From assembly GCA_020639295.1 (NCBI GenBank), contig JACKGY010000006.1, positions 1-64,000 on the forward strand: a DNA stretch of 64,000 bases, written 5' to 3'. Each line of letters begins with the position of its first letter. Position 1 is the stretch's first letter. The stretch is from Planctomycetota bacterium. Lineage in GTDB: Bacteria; Planctomycetota; GCA-002687715; DRQF01. The position numbers and the translations under genes are program-made. Shown in pieces: positions 1 through 8,190 of the stretch. The notes beneath the pieces are model-generated. The model saw only the letters and a program-made list of their open reading frames with translations. It made no database searches and was not told the DNA's origin.

Positions 1-80
1 TAGCAAACAGTTACGTCGGGCCTTCTTCTTTCCGACGACGCGCTCGGCCAAAGCTGAACACGCCTGGAACACTGATTTCG
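1..80 (+). repeat. Left copy of the tRNA-Pro downstream repeat
   Basis: The window opens inside the loop of a hairpin. Bases 13-24 are the 3' arm (ACGTCGGGCCTT) followed by a T-rich tail. The same arm, tail and a 19-nt identical block CTGAACACGCCTGGAACAC (54-72) recur at 63034-63093, directly after a tRNA-Pro fragment. The 5' arm, and probably a tRNA gene, must lie just left of the window. I read this as one end of a region inserted at a tRNA-Pro locus. Confidence 0.6.
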
Positions 81-86
81 CAGTTT

Positions 87-342
87 ATGCTCGCATCAGC
101 CGTTCCGTGCCAGGCCCCCGCCGCCCTTCGACATCAGACAAACGACGAAGACGAAGGCCGCGACGCTCAGGACCGAACCCAAGATCAGCTTCAACGGCCG
201 CACCTCCGTGGCCCTGCTCCCGCCGCTCTCGGCTCCCCCATGGAACCCTCTCTTCAGCCCCCTTTTTCGGGACGGCTAGGATGCGGCGTTGGCCGCCCTG
301 GGAAAGATACGGGGCGAAGAAATCATCTCGTTCCACAGCACA
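87..342 (-). mobile_element. Decayed right end of a TnL-like transposon
   Basis: On the minus strand this stretch aligns with the right end and tnpA start of the transposon at 1406-6958. It shares a GAAATCATTTCG-like block (here GAAATCATCTCG, 319-330), a TGTGCTG-like terminus, a CAGCCCCC run and an Arg-rich coding stretch matching the start of tnpA. It is heavily diverged, with no open transposase frame. It is therefore an older relic of the same element family. Confidence 0.4.
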
Positions 343-350
343 CGCAACGC

Positions 351-797
351 CTACTTTCTCATGGCTGCCTTCAAGAGCCATTCGATCTTCCGTTCTGTCT
401 CGCTTCCACCCGAATCCCCAATCCACCACAGAGCATCACGCCCCTTATCGTCTTTCAGGTTGGGGTCCGCACCAGCCGCAAGGAGGGCGCGACAAGTGGA
501 CAATTCGAAGTGGTTTGCTGCCATCATCAAGGCGGTCTGGTGGCTACCATAATACACGCGACAATTGGGATCTGCTCCATGCTCTATGATCAGAATCTGG
601 ATATCACTGTGAACATGAGCTTGGAGGCTCCAAATCAACAGAGGACATCCCGACTCATTCTTGATATTAGGATCTCCACCATGCTCCAGCCAATACCTGA
701 CCGAATATAGGTCATTCTCAAAGACCGCCTCGAATGGATCCTCAATCTGTTTCCGACACGAAAACAAGAGCAGCAACACCACAAAAACGACTCGCAT
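351..797 (-). CDS. Ankyrin-repeat lipoprotein
   Basis: A 148-residue protein. Residues 1-14 form a short signal peptide ending in a lipobox (LLLFSC, Cys14), so it is predicted to be a secreted, lipid-anchored protein. Three ankyrin-type repeats follow (about 28-58, 64-98 and 98-130), recognisable by the repeated HGADPN / AGADPN loops. Ankyrin repeats bind other proteins; the partner is unknown. It is complete and encoded just downstream of the NlpC-like fragment on the same strand. Its GC content is lower than its neighbours, which suggests separate acquisition. Confidence 0.8.
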   Translation of the reverse strand: MRVVFVVLLLLFSCRKQIEDPFEAVFENDLYSVRYWLEHGGDPNIKNESGCPLLIWSLQAHVHSDIQILIIEHGADPNCRVYYGSHQTALMMAANHFELSTCRALLAAGADPNLKDDKGRDALWWIGDSGGSETERKIEWLLKAAMRK

Positions 798-810
798 AGC
801 ACCGCACTCC

Positions 811-1323
811 TCAGAAAACCCTTCGCAAGAACCGCATGGACTTGGGGTCTATTCCACCGTCATTGTGAACAACGCCCATATTCTCCGCGTCATCCTTCGA
901 GCTTGCACTAATCACATACTGATTCTCTGATTCGCCCGTCCAGATCCCCATGTGTGAGCCATTTGTAACTATGTCTCCAGGAAGCGGCGTATCCACGAAT
1001 ACGTAGCCACTCGCCTTACCATCATACCACTCTCTCGCTGACAAGATCCGGTCGTAGTCCTTCTTTCCAAAGAAGTGCTTCAACCACCCAAAGGTAGCTC
1101 GAGTCATAGGAACACCATAACCGGCATCGCGGATCATATGCGCCACAAATAGATTACATTTTGGCTTGTTCGCCCACTTGGCGCCACCCGCAATGCCACG
1201 AAGATGACCATTCACCTCCGTGAAGCCAACCTCCCACCACTTCCTCTGGGTTATGAAGTACTCCACGTTCCCAAGATTGTCCTTCGCTCTTTTCAAAAGC
1301 CGCATGCGATACACGAAGGACAA
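811..1323 (-). pseudogene. NlpC/P60- or CHAP-like C-terminal fragment
   Basis: An open frame of about 170 residues. A Cys (56) sits at the start of a predicted helix (KCNLFVAHMIRDAGYG) and a His (124) in GDIVTNGSHMGIWTG. This Cys ... GD.v ... H.Gi order is typical of NlpC/P60 and CHAP papain-like amidases, which cut peptidoglycan or act as toxin domains. The only start near the annotated end is TTG. The reading frame continues upstream without a stop to the TnL transposon end at 1406, so the 5' part was probably lost when the transposon inserted or rearranged. It may be the toxin tip of a larger polymorphic-toxin protein; that is inference. Confidence 0.5.
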
Positions 1324-2519
1324 GATCTGGGTAACCAGGGTGCGGTTCGGCCATGCGCGGCTGGCATAGCTTCGGCGATCAGCTCCGCCTCTCCAGTGGC
1401 CTCCTTGTACCGCTCACGTTGATTCTTCCCACGCCACCGGCGCCCAGGGCCTGCCGCCTCGGGTCAAAGATGCGAGTCCCGCTTCCAGCAATGTCTCGAA
1501 TATCGCCTGACGTTCGAGCAGCCGTCTGCGGCGTGCCGAGCGGTGCTCGGCTGGTATCCGTTCGAGTCGCCACGCGAGTCTTCGCGCCAGCCGACTACGC
1601 AGTTCACGATCGTAGTGTCGACCCGTTGCCCTGTCACGATCAATTGCCGAATCCCCGTTGCCGCATGACCCTCTCGTCGCCCGTCGTCGGGCGGCCATGT
1701 CGTGCAGGCTCTCGCGCAGGACGAGCACGAGGTCGGTGAGGGCGAGCGCACGCTCGCCCCGGATCTCCTCCAGGCTCAGCCGGTCGCGCATGCCCTCCTT
1801 GAGCGAGCGCATCGCCCGCTCGACCCAGCAGTTGTGCTGCGGTGTCCGGGGCAGATTCACGAGCAGGATCATGCCCTCCTTCTCGGCGTAGCTTCTGAGC
1901 TTGCGACTGGCGTAGCCGTTGTCGATGGCCAGCACGAGCGGGAGCCGGCCCTGCTCCTCTTTCGCCCGCTCCAGGAGCGCCGTCGCGTCCTCGGCCTTCG
2001 GCGGCGGCCCCAGACTGGCGGCACGAGGCAGGCCGCTCCTCACGTCCACGATCAGCTGCGCCACGAGCTTCCTGCCGTCGTCCTGGTGGCCGAGCTGGGT
2101 CGCGTCCAGCGACCAGACCAGGTCATCCTCGCTGGGTACCAGGCTCAGCCGGAGCTTCCGCGCCATCGTCCTGAGCTTGCGTCGATGCCGCGCCTTCAGC
2201 GTCCCGAGCGCCCAGCGCACCAGCCGCCGCGGTGGCGGCTCCTTGCCCGTCGAGAGCCGCTTCACGAGCTCGGCCTCACCCAGCCGGTAGCCCTCCGCGC
2301 GGAGCAGCGCGAGCACCGCGCGCAGGCAGCGCAGGCGCACGGGTCGGGAGTGGGGCGGCCGGCCCGCCGGCCGCCCCGGTTTCCCCAGACCTCGCTGCCA
2401 GTTCAGAAGCGTGCGCACTGTAGGGCGACACCCCAAATTCGAGTTAAGGCGACACCCAGTCTTACGAGGTGACGCCCTCGGCAAAGCCATGGACGATGGC
2501 CCTCTGGAGGGCCCGTGCC

Positions 2520-3788
2520 ATGACGCCGAAACTCGACTTGGAGGCACGCATGACCATCAAGAAACTGGGCGAGCGTGGCGTCCCGAACACCGAGATCGCG
2601 ACGATTCTTGGAGTTACGGAAGGGGCGGTGCGCTATCACCTTCGGCGTCAGGCCGAGGGGCAGACTGACGGGCGGACGCGACAGCAGCCGAGGGCAGCGG
2701 CCCATCACGATTCGATCGTCTCCTGGCTCTCCGCCAAGCAGGAACCAAATGCGGCGATCAACATCTCCGATCTGCACCGCTGGCTAAAGGAGGAGAAGGG
2801 CTACGACGGCAGCCTCCGGTCGGTCGAACGCTACTTCGCGAAGACCTTCCCGCGTCCGCGGAGGCGGGCACGGCGTCGCGTCGAGACTCCGCCCGGAGCC
2901 CAGGTGCAGCTCGATTGGGCCGAGCACCGGGGCGTGATGCTCGCGGGCCAGGCGGAGACGCTCTACTCCTTCCACGCCCGACTGTCACATTGCCGATTCG
3001 AGGCAGCGGTCTGGTCGAAGCGCAAGAACCTGCTCTCCTGGCTTCACTGCCACAACGAGGGCTTCCGTCGTCTCGGCGGCGTCGCCGCGACGGCCCGCAT
3101 CGACAACGAGAAGACGGCGGTCGTCGAGGGTGCCGGTCCCTGGGGCCGGATTCACCCGAGCTACCAGCGATACGCGCTGACGATGCGCTTTCACATCGAC
3201 GCCTGCCTGCCGCGGTCACCCCAGCACAAGGGCAAGGTCGAGCGCGGCATCCGTGACTTTCGCCGAACGGTCGGCGTCTACCGGCGTCACTGGAACGATC
3301 TCCAGGAGCTCCAGCAGGTGACCGACGAGATCCTGCTCGAATCGGCGGCGAGGCGAATCTGCCCGGCGACCGGCAAGACCGTGCTCGCGAGCTGGGAGGA
3401 CGAGAAGGAGATTCTCGCGCCACTGCCGATCCTGCCCGAGCCCTTCGACCATGTCGCGACACGGCGGGTCGGCTCCGACTGCATGATCTCCTTCGAGGGC
3501 TGCCAGTACTCGGTGCCCTTCCGTCTGGTCGGTTTCCAGGTCGAGATCCGGGGCTGCGCCGGCAAGGTGCAGATCCTTCGAGATTGCGAGATCGTGGCCG
3601 AGCACGAGAGGGCGTCGGCGGCCCGGATCATCATCGACCCGGAGCACTTCGAGGGGCCCTCGACCGAGGAGGTGCTCGCGCCGATGCCCCTCGGGCGAAT
3701 GGGGACGCGGCTCGCCGAGATCGCGGCCATGGTCCCGGAGCAACGTCCGCTCGATCTCTACGCCGCCCTGGCGGAGGTAGCACGATGA
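2520..3788 (+). CDS. istA: IS21-A transposase IstA
   Basis: A 422-residue DDE transposase. The N-terminal helix-turn-helix is at about residues 11-50 (GVPNTEIATILGVTEGAVRY). The rve catalytic core has D, D and E in VQLDWAEHRG, ARIDNEKTAV and KGKVERGIRDFRR. IstA cuts and joins the element ends, working with IstB. The chosen ATG at 2520 follows GGAGG with good spacing; a second ATG after another GGAGG at 2550 would remove ten residues. It is followed by istB with a 4-base overlap. The sequence is intact. Confidence 0.9.
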   Translation: MTPKLDLEARMTIKKLGERGVPNTEIATILGVTEGAVRYHLRRQAEGQTDGRTRQQPRAAAHHDSIVSWLSAKQEPNAAINISDLHRWLKEEKGYDGSLRSVERYFAKTFPRPRRRARRRVETPPGAQVQLDWAEHRGVMLAGQAETLYSFHARLSHCRFEAAVWSKRKNLLSWLHCHNEGFRRLGGVAATARIDNEKTAVVEGAGPWGRIHPSYQRYALTMRFHIDACLPRSPQHKGKVERGIRDFRRTVGVYRRHWNDLQELQQVTDEILLESAARRICPATGKTVLASWEDEKEILAPLPILPEPFDHVATRRVGSDCMISFEGCQYSVPFRLVGFQVEIRGCAGKVQILRDCEIVAEHERASAARIIIDPEHFEGPSTEEVLAPMPLGRMGTRLAEIAAMVPEQRPLDLYAALAEVAR

Positions 3789-4579
3789 CCACGAAGACCA
3801 GCGCGAAGAAGACGATGCCTCGCGTCGATCTCGATGCCACCAGGGAGTCCCTTCTCAAGGTGGGCATGACGCACGCCGCCGAGCTGCTCGAAGCGAGGAT
3901 CGCGGAGGCGATCAAGGACGAGGTGCCGCCGCACCGCTTCCTCGACCATCTGCTGCGCGACGAGATCGAGGCCCGCGACGAGCGTCGCGTCAGGACCTCG
4001 CTTAGGCTCTCGGGCCTGCCGACGGGACAGACTCTGGCGAGCTTCGATTTCGCCTTCCAGCCCTCGATCGAGCGCAGTCGCATCGAGACGCTCTCGACCT
4101 GCGGCTGGATTCGGGAGAAGGAGACGCTCCTCATCCAGGGTCCGCCCGGCGTCGGCAAGACCCACCTCGCGGTGGCGCTCGGCGTGAAGGCGGTCGAGAA
4201 CGGCTTCAGCGTCGCCTTCTTCAGGCTCGAGGAGCTGATGAATGCGATGAAGAAGGACGCCGATCTTTCGCCGTCGCGGCTCCGGCGGCGGAAGTACCTG
4301 AACGTCGCTCTGGTCATCATCGATGAGATGGGCTTCGAGCCCATGACCAGGCAGGAGGCGAGCCTCTTCTTCCGCCTGGTGAGCTACCGCTACGGCAAAG
4401 GCGCGGTGCTGATCACCACCAACAAGGGGATCAAGGACTGGCCCGAACTGCTTGCCGGCGACGAGGTGCTCGCCACCGCGATCCTCGATCGCCTGCTCCA
4501 TAGAAGCCACGTCCTCGACGTGAAGGGCCGAAGCTACCGGCTCCGCGACCTCGAGCACGCCGCGACGAGGAAGGACTGA
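3785..4579 (+). CDS. istB: IS21-A helper ATPase IstB
   Basis: A 264-residue AAA+ ATPase of the DnaC/IstB type that selects target DNA and stimulates IstA. The Walker A motif is GPPGVGKTH, the Walker B is ALVIIDEMGF, and a sensor stretch ends in LITTNKGIKDW. The ATG overlaps the istA stop as ATGA. It has a Lys-rich N-terminus. The gene is complete. Confidence 0.92.
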   Translation: MTTKTSAKKTMPRVDLDATRESLLKVGMTHAAELLEARIAEAIKDEVPPHRFLDHLLRDEIEARDERRVRTSLRLSGLPTGQTLASFDFAFQPSIERSRIETLSTCGWIREKETLLIQGPPGVGKTHLAVALGVKAVENGFSVAFFRLEELMNAMKKDADLSPSRLRRRKYLNVALVIIDEMGFEPMTRQEASLFFRLVSYRYGKGAVLITTNKGIKDWPELLAGDEVLATAILDRLLHRSHVLDVKGRSYRLRDLEHAATRKD

Positions 4580-4589
4580 GGCTCAGCTC

Positions 4590-4621
4590 GCCCAGGTCCG
4601 GGGGTACCCCCGGACCTGGGC
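4590..4621 (+). terminator. Perfect 32-bp palindrome after IS21-A istB
   Basis: GCCCAGGTCCGGGGGT is followed at once by its exact reverse complement, centred on GGTACC. It lies 10 bases after the istB stop and has no T-tract. It could stop transcripts leaving istB or fold as a cruciform. Related hairpins follow istB in IS21-B and IS21-C. Confidence 0.6.
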
Positions 4622-4784
4622 CCTCCGCTCGTAGTCGAGAACCCTCGAAATCACGGCATCAGGGGCACTTGGGAGCCCCGACACCCTCGTAAAGGTAGGT
4701 GTCGCCGTAACTCGTAAGACTGGGTGTCGCTTGACACGCACGTTCACGCCCACCACCACGGCCACCAGCTCGCGCGCCTTCCGG

Positions 4785-5456
4785 TCAAGCTTCAGCGCCG
4801 AAAGAAGCCGCGCCACCAGCTCCCGCGTCGCCGCGCCGTGGCGTGCTGCGCCTTTTTCCCCCGGCCGGAGTCGCCTTCGACCCCGACCTCGTCCGCACCA
4901 CCTTCTTCTTCCGCTTCGGCCCCTCGTCCTTCTCCGGCGGAGCCGCCGGACGATCCGGGATCAGCTTCAGCACCTCGATCAGGTCGTTCGCGGTCCGGAG
5001 CTCGCGTTCCAGCTTGGCGATCCGCTTCAGCAGGACCTTCGGGTCCTCCTCCGCTGGCAGCTCGGGCATCGTCGCCGTCCTCCTCGTGCGGGGCTGGATC
5101 AGAAGCCCCGCCCGCATACCCGAGACCGCCTGCTGGGAGAGCTGCCAGAAGCGAAGCACCGGGATCCCGAGCTCCGCCGCCGCCTCCTTCCGGCCCTTCT
5201 TGCCCAGCCAGGTCTCGAGGACCAGCATCCCGATCCGATGCGCCTTCTTCTTGTCCTCTGCGCTCGCCTCCTGCCAGAGCGCCTTCACGCTCCTCGCCGG
5301 ATGCTGCGGCACAGAAAAGCGCGTCCGCTTGCGCGAGCGGCGGATCCGTGGCCCTTTCCGCCTGTCCACCACCTGCGCCTGCGGGCTCGCCGCGGACTCC
5401 TGCCTCGGCTCCCCATTGGACGCCGACTCCAGCTTCGCCTTCTCCTCGCTCGTCAT
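4785..5456 (-). CDS. TnL helper protein, helix-turn-helix and coiled coil
   Basis: A 223-residue protein encoded between tnpA and tnpB of TnL. A basic N-terminal region (about 30-60) is followed by a helical part resembling a helix-turn-helix (about 85-125: KKGRKEAAAELGIPVLRFWQ). Next comes a predicted coiled coil (about 140-170, LLKRIAKLERELRTANDLIE) and a Lys/Arg/Gly-rich tail. It has no catalytic motif. By position it is a DNA-binding accessory factor for transposition. ATG at 5456 was chosen because upstream residues in this frame look non-coding. The end overlaps tnpB. Confidence 0.6.
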   Translation of the reverse strand: MTSEEKAKLESASNGEPRQESAASPQAQVVDRRKGPRIRRSRKRTRFSVPQHPARSVKALWQEASAEDKKKAHRIGMLVLETWLGKKGRKEAAAELGIPVLRFWQLSQQAVSGMRAGLLIQPRTRRTATMPELPAEEDPKVLLKRIAKLERELRTANDLIEVLKLIPDRPAAPPEKDEGPKRKKKVVRTRSGSKATPAGGKRRSTPRRGDAGAGGAASFGAEA

Positions 5457-6860
5457 CGCTTCGCTCCCGCACACCCTGGCCAAGCTCGTCCATCCCGATC
5501 CGCTCGCGCAGCTCGCCCCGACGGTGCAAGACGATCTCGCCCCGCTCGCCGTGCAGCGCCACCTCCTCGTCACCGACCCTCCCGAAGAGGAAGACGCTTC
5601 TGCGCCTCGGCTCGTGGAGAGCCTGGTCCAGCTCGTCTGGGTCCAGCTCGCCCTCGAGCGTTCGCTTCAGCGCCGAGGTCGCCTCGAAGAAGCGGTCGGC
5701 GGGCACGAGGCCCGCGATCCCCTGTTGCGGCCGGAAGTGGTTGTAGTGGGCGATGAAGTGCCCGAGGCGCGCACGGGCGTCGTGCAGGTCCTGCGGCTTC
5801 GCCCGCTCCCAGAATTCCTCCTGCACCGTCTTCCAGAAGCGCTCGCACTTGCCGAGAGTCTCCGGGTGATGCGTGCGCGACACCACGTGCCGGATGCCCT
5901 CCCGATCGAGCAGCTTCTGGAAGCCCGATTTCCCCGCCAGGCGAAGTACTGCCGGCCCTGGTCGGTCAGCACCTCCTTCGGCTTACCGAAGCGGGCGATG
6001 CCGTCGAGCAGGCACTCGGTCACCAGCTCCTGGCGCTGCGACAAGCGGAGCGACCAGGCGACCACGTAGCGGCTGTGGTCGTCCATGAAGACCGTCAGGT
6101 AGACCCTGCGCCCCTCCCGGCGCAAGACGAGGCTCGTGATGTCGCTCTGCCAGAGCTCGCCGGGGCGAGCACGCTCGAAGCGCCGCGGCGGCTTCGCGCT
6201 GCGACGACGACGAAGCGGCACCCGGGGGACGATGGCGAGCCCGGCCTCGACCAGGACCTTCGTCACCGTCGTCGCCGCTACCTTCAGCCCGCGGAAACGG
6301 TAGAGCTCGTCGCGGATCTTGCGGCTGCCGAATTCCGGATGCCGCTCCTTCGTTGCGATGATCTCCGCGCGCAGCTCCTCCGGGATGCTGCGCGGGTCGC
6401 CAGGAAGCGCCCGCTTGCGCGGCGAGGGCTCGAGGCCCTGCGGACCCAGCTCGCGGTGGCGCTTCAGCCAGAGCCTGAGGCTTGGCACCGATAGCCCCCA
6501 GGTCGCGCAGAAGTCGGTCTGGTTCAGATCGCTCCCCTCGAAGGCTTCCACCGCGGCCCGCTTCTCCTCCGGCGTGAAGTGCCGGCGACGGCGCGACGCC
6601 TTCTTCAGCGCACGCTTCGCGGCGCTGCGCGGGGCGACCCCCGACTCCTTCAGCCAGCGGCGGAAGTTGCCCTCGGTGAGCTCCTGCTCCAGACAGAACT
6701 CGCGCACGCCCTGACGACGGCGCTGGTACTCCTCCACCAGGTACAGCTTGTCGGCCTCGCTGTAGCGCCGACGCCTGCGCCGGGCGGGCTTCGCCGCCTC
6801 ATCCTCGTGCAGGCCGGCCTCGGCCGGCCTGCAGCCCTCCTCACGTCTCGGCTCCTCCAT
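4792..6860 (-). pseudogene. TnL tnpA, DDE integrase in two frames
   Basis: ATG at 6860 follows AAAGGAGG. Frame 1 runs to residue 310 and holds two helix-turn-helix segments (about 30-65 and 90-140), then the first two catalytic Asp residues (LWQSDITSLV and EVLTDQGRQYF). Just past the second Asp the frame fails. The conserved continuation (SGFQKLL, then HPETLGKCERFWK with the catalytic Glu) is in the -1 frame, open from 5934 to 4792. Protein-like sequence fades near 5460, where the helper gene begins, so the native stop may be lost. Either one base was deleted, or frameshifting at 5928-5934 makes the full protein. Confidence 0.65.
5928..5934 (-). other. Possible -1 slippery heptamer in tnpA
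   Basis: On the coding strand the break in tnpA is G GGA AAT, which fits the X XXY YYZ pattern in the incoming frame. A one-base backward slip here gives GGG AAA TCG and enters exactly the frame that encodes the rest of the catalytic core. The location inside the core is unusual, and a simple deletion in a run of five G would look the same. Confidence 0.35.
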
Positions 6861-7044
6861 GTGAGCCTCCTTTCGGCCCCCTTCGGGGCTGCTGGGAGGC
6901 GGCTTTCGGTGCCCTGCGCCGGACTTAGGACGAGGAAATCATTTCGTTGAGCGGTACACCTATTCCGGGCAGCCACTAGTCCTTGCCGAGATCTGGCACA
7001 TGAATCAACTGGTTCCGCAGAATCGAGCATAGGGAGGCAGTCAA

Positions 7045-8058
7045 GTGGCGGGGATATGGCTGAAACGCGCGGTCCTGTTCGGGGCGATGAGCGAGACAGT
7101 TGGCTACAAGGCCGGACTCGCTCTCAACAGGACTGAGCTCCTCGAACACCTTCCGGAAGCAGAACGTCTGTTCGACGGAGAGGATAATGACACCATTCGG
7201 ATACGCTCCGATGAGCTTGAGGATCTTCTTGGACTCTTGCTCTATCGTGTTGGTGTAAACGAAGAGCCTTGGAGAGCCACTCCCGTTACAATCCTCCGTC
7301 GTCGCTACCTGGCCGACTCGCAGAAGCTCGGAATCGCCCTCCGAGTAGTAGAACTGTTCATCGAGATATCCCAAGAGCAATTTGCGAACGGACCTAAGAC
7401 CGGCAAGCCCCTCGATCTCTATCCGATGATTGAGAGCGCCTCCAAAGAGCATGGATCAGCTGGGCTGCTAATCTCTACCGAATTTGCAGAGCTCTTGATG
7501 CGACACTTGGAAGAGAATCCGTGGGCTGCAATTCGGCGATACGAATGGGCGAGTGTCGAAGAATTGAAGGGCCTCTATGAGTCCGAGTCCCTTACCCCTG
7601 AGGTCGGAGCATTCCTCGATCAGAGATTCATCGACTACTTGGAGAGGAACTTCTCATCGATCGACCGAATTCACTGGCGAAAGTTCGAGGGACTCACATG
7701 CGAGTTCTTTGATCGCGCAGGATTCAAAGTCGAGATTGGCCCTGGCCGCGACGACGGCGGCATTGACGCGCGTGTCTGGACGGAGCCGTCAGGAACATCT
7801 TTGAGCCCGACCTTCTTGGTTCAGTGCAAGCGCGAGAAGAGGAAGATGAGCAAGGTCGTCGTGAAGGCGCTCTGGGCAGATGTAACCGCCGAGCAGGCAG
7901 AGCGCGGGTTCCTCGTCACGACGAGCGCGCTCTCTCCGGGAGCCGAGAAAGTGTGTCAAGCACGAGGCTATCCAATCACCGGAGTCAACCGCGAGACACT
8001 ACGCCGTTGGCTGACCGCGATGCGGACTCCTGGACGTGGCATCTTCATGAGCGAATAG
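7045..8058 (+). CDS. Mrr-like restriction endonuclease
   Basis: A 337-residue protein. The C-terminal half (about 215-330) is a Mrr_cat-type PD-(D/E)XK nuclease: FEGLTCEFFDRAGFKVE, then GGIDAR (Asp241), then LVQCKR (Gln260, Lys262), and a closing GFLVTTSALSPGAEKVC segment. Mrr enzymes cut modified or foreign DNA, so this is a candidate defence nuclease. The N-terminal 210 residues are not the usual Mrr winged helix and I do not recognise them. The GTG start follows AGGGAGG by seven bases. It is convergent with an HNH nuclease gene. It lies just beyond the end of TnL. Confidence 0.75.
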   Translation: MAGIWLKRAVLFGAMSETVGYKAGLALNRTELLEHLPEAERLFDGEDNDTIRIRSDELEDLLGLLLYRVGVNEEPWRATPVTILRRRYLADSQKLGIALRVVELFIEISQEQFANGPKTGKPLDLYPMIESASKEHGSAGLLISTEFAELLMRHLEENPWAAIRRYEWASVEELKGLYESESLTPEVGAFLDQRFIDYLERNFSSIDRIHWRKFEGLTCEFFDRAGFKVEIGPGRDDGGIDARVWTEPSGTSLSPTFLVQCKREKRKMSKVVVKALWADVTAEQAERGFLVTTSALSPGAEKVCQARGYPITGVNRETLRRWLTAMRTPGRGIFMSE

Positions 8059-8190
8059 CGGCAGGCGGTTCCTGAGACGACGACTTTAAAGATCCGCGGT
8101 GCCATCTGCTGCGAAACGACCCGCTCGAATTCGTCCGCGTTGATGACCTTTGAGACCTTGCTCTGGTCGGGGTAGCTGGATCGGATATGA

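Larger units (their letters stand above)
2419..4736 (+). mobile_element. IS21-family element IS21-A, copy 1
   Basis: A 2318-bp element with ends TGTAGGGCGACACC and GGTGTCGCTTGACA. It carries istA and istB with an ATGA overlap, as is usual in IS21 elements. The 5-bp target duplication CGCAC is at 2414-2418 and 4737-4741. Inner repeats of GTGTCGC type (AGGCGACACC, GTCGCC) occur at both ends and are the expected multiple transposase-binding sites. It interrupts tnpB of TnL. Copies 2 (13453-15770) and 3 (59132-61449) have the same length and the same protein sequences. Confidence 0.92.
1414..4816 (-). pseudogene. TnL tnpB, DDE integrase split by IS21-A
   Basis: The 5' part (GTG at 4816 down to 4737) and the 3' part (2413 down to 1414) join exactly after removal of IS21-A and one copy of the 5-bp duplication CGCAC. 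The restored protein has 359 residues. It has an rve-type catalytic core with three acidic residues in the contexts WSLDATQLG, LAIDNGYAS and CWVERAMRSL (D, D, E). This integrase differs from TnpA of the same element. A GTG start follows GGGAG and overlaps the end of the helper gene, so translation is probably coupled. The gene cannot make its full product while the IS is present. Confidence 0.7.
1406..6958 (-). mobile_element. TnL: three-gene transposon with two DDE integrases
   Basis: Termini are inverted: TGTACCGCTCACG at 1406 and, on the other strand, TGTACCGCTCAACG ending at 6958. Three genes run on the minus strand: tnpA (frameshifted), a 223-residue helper and tnpB. The gene order and end type (TGT...ACA) resemble retroviral-integrase-like transposons rather than a one-gene IS. 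The element is 5553 bp with IS21-A inside and 3230 bp once that and one 5-bp duplication are removed. No clear target duplication flanks it. The tnpB stop codon lies inside the left terminal repeat. A miniature form is at 33156-33332. Confidence 0.7.

Noticed and set aside
6976..7452. Minus-strand frame of 158 codons
   Set aside because: It lies antisense to the Mrr-like gene, whose nuclease motifs and ribosome site decide the strand.
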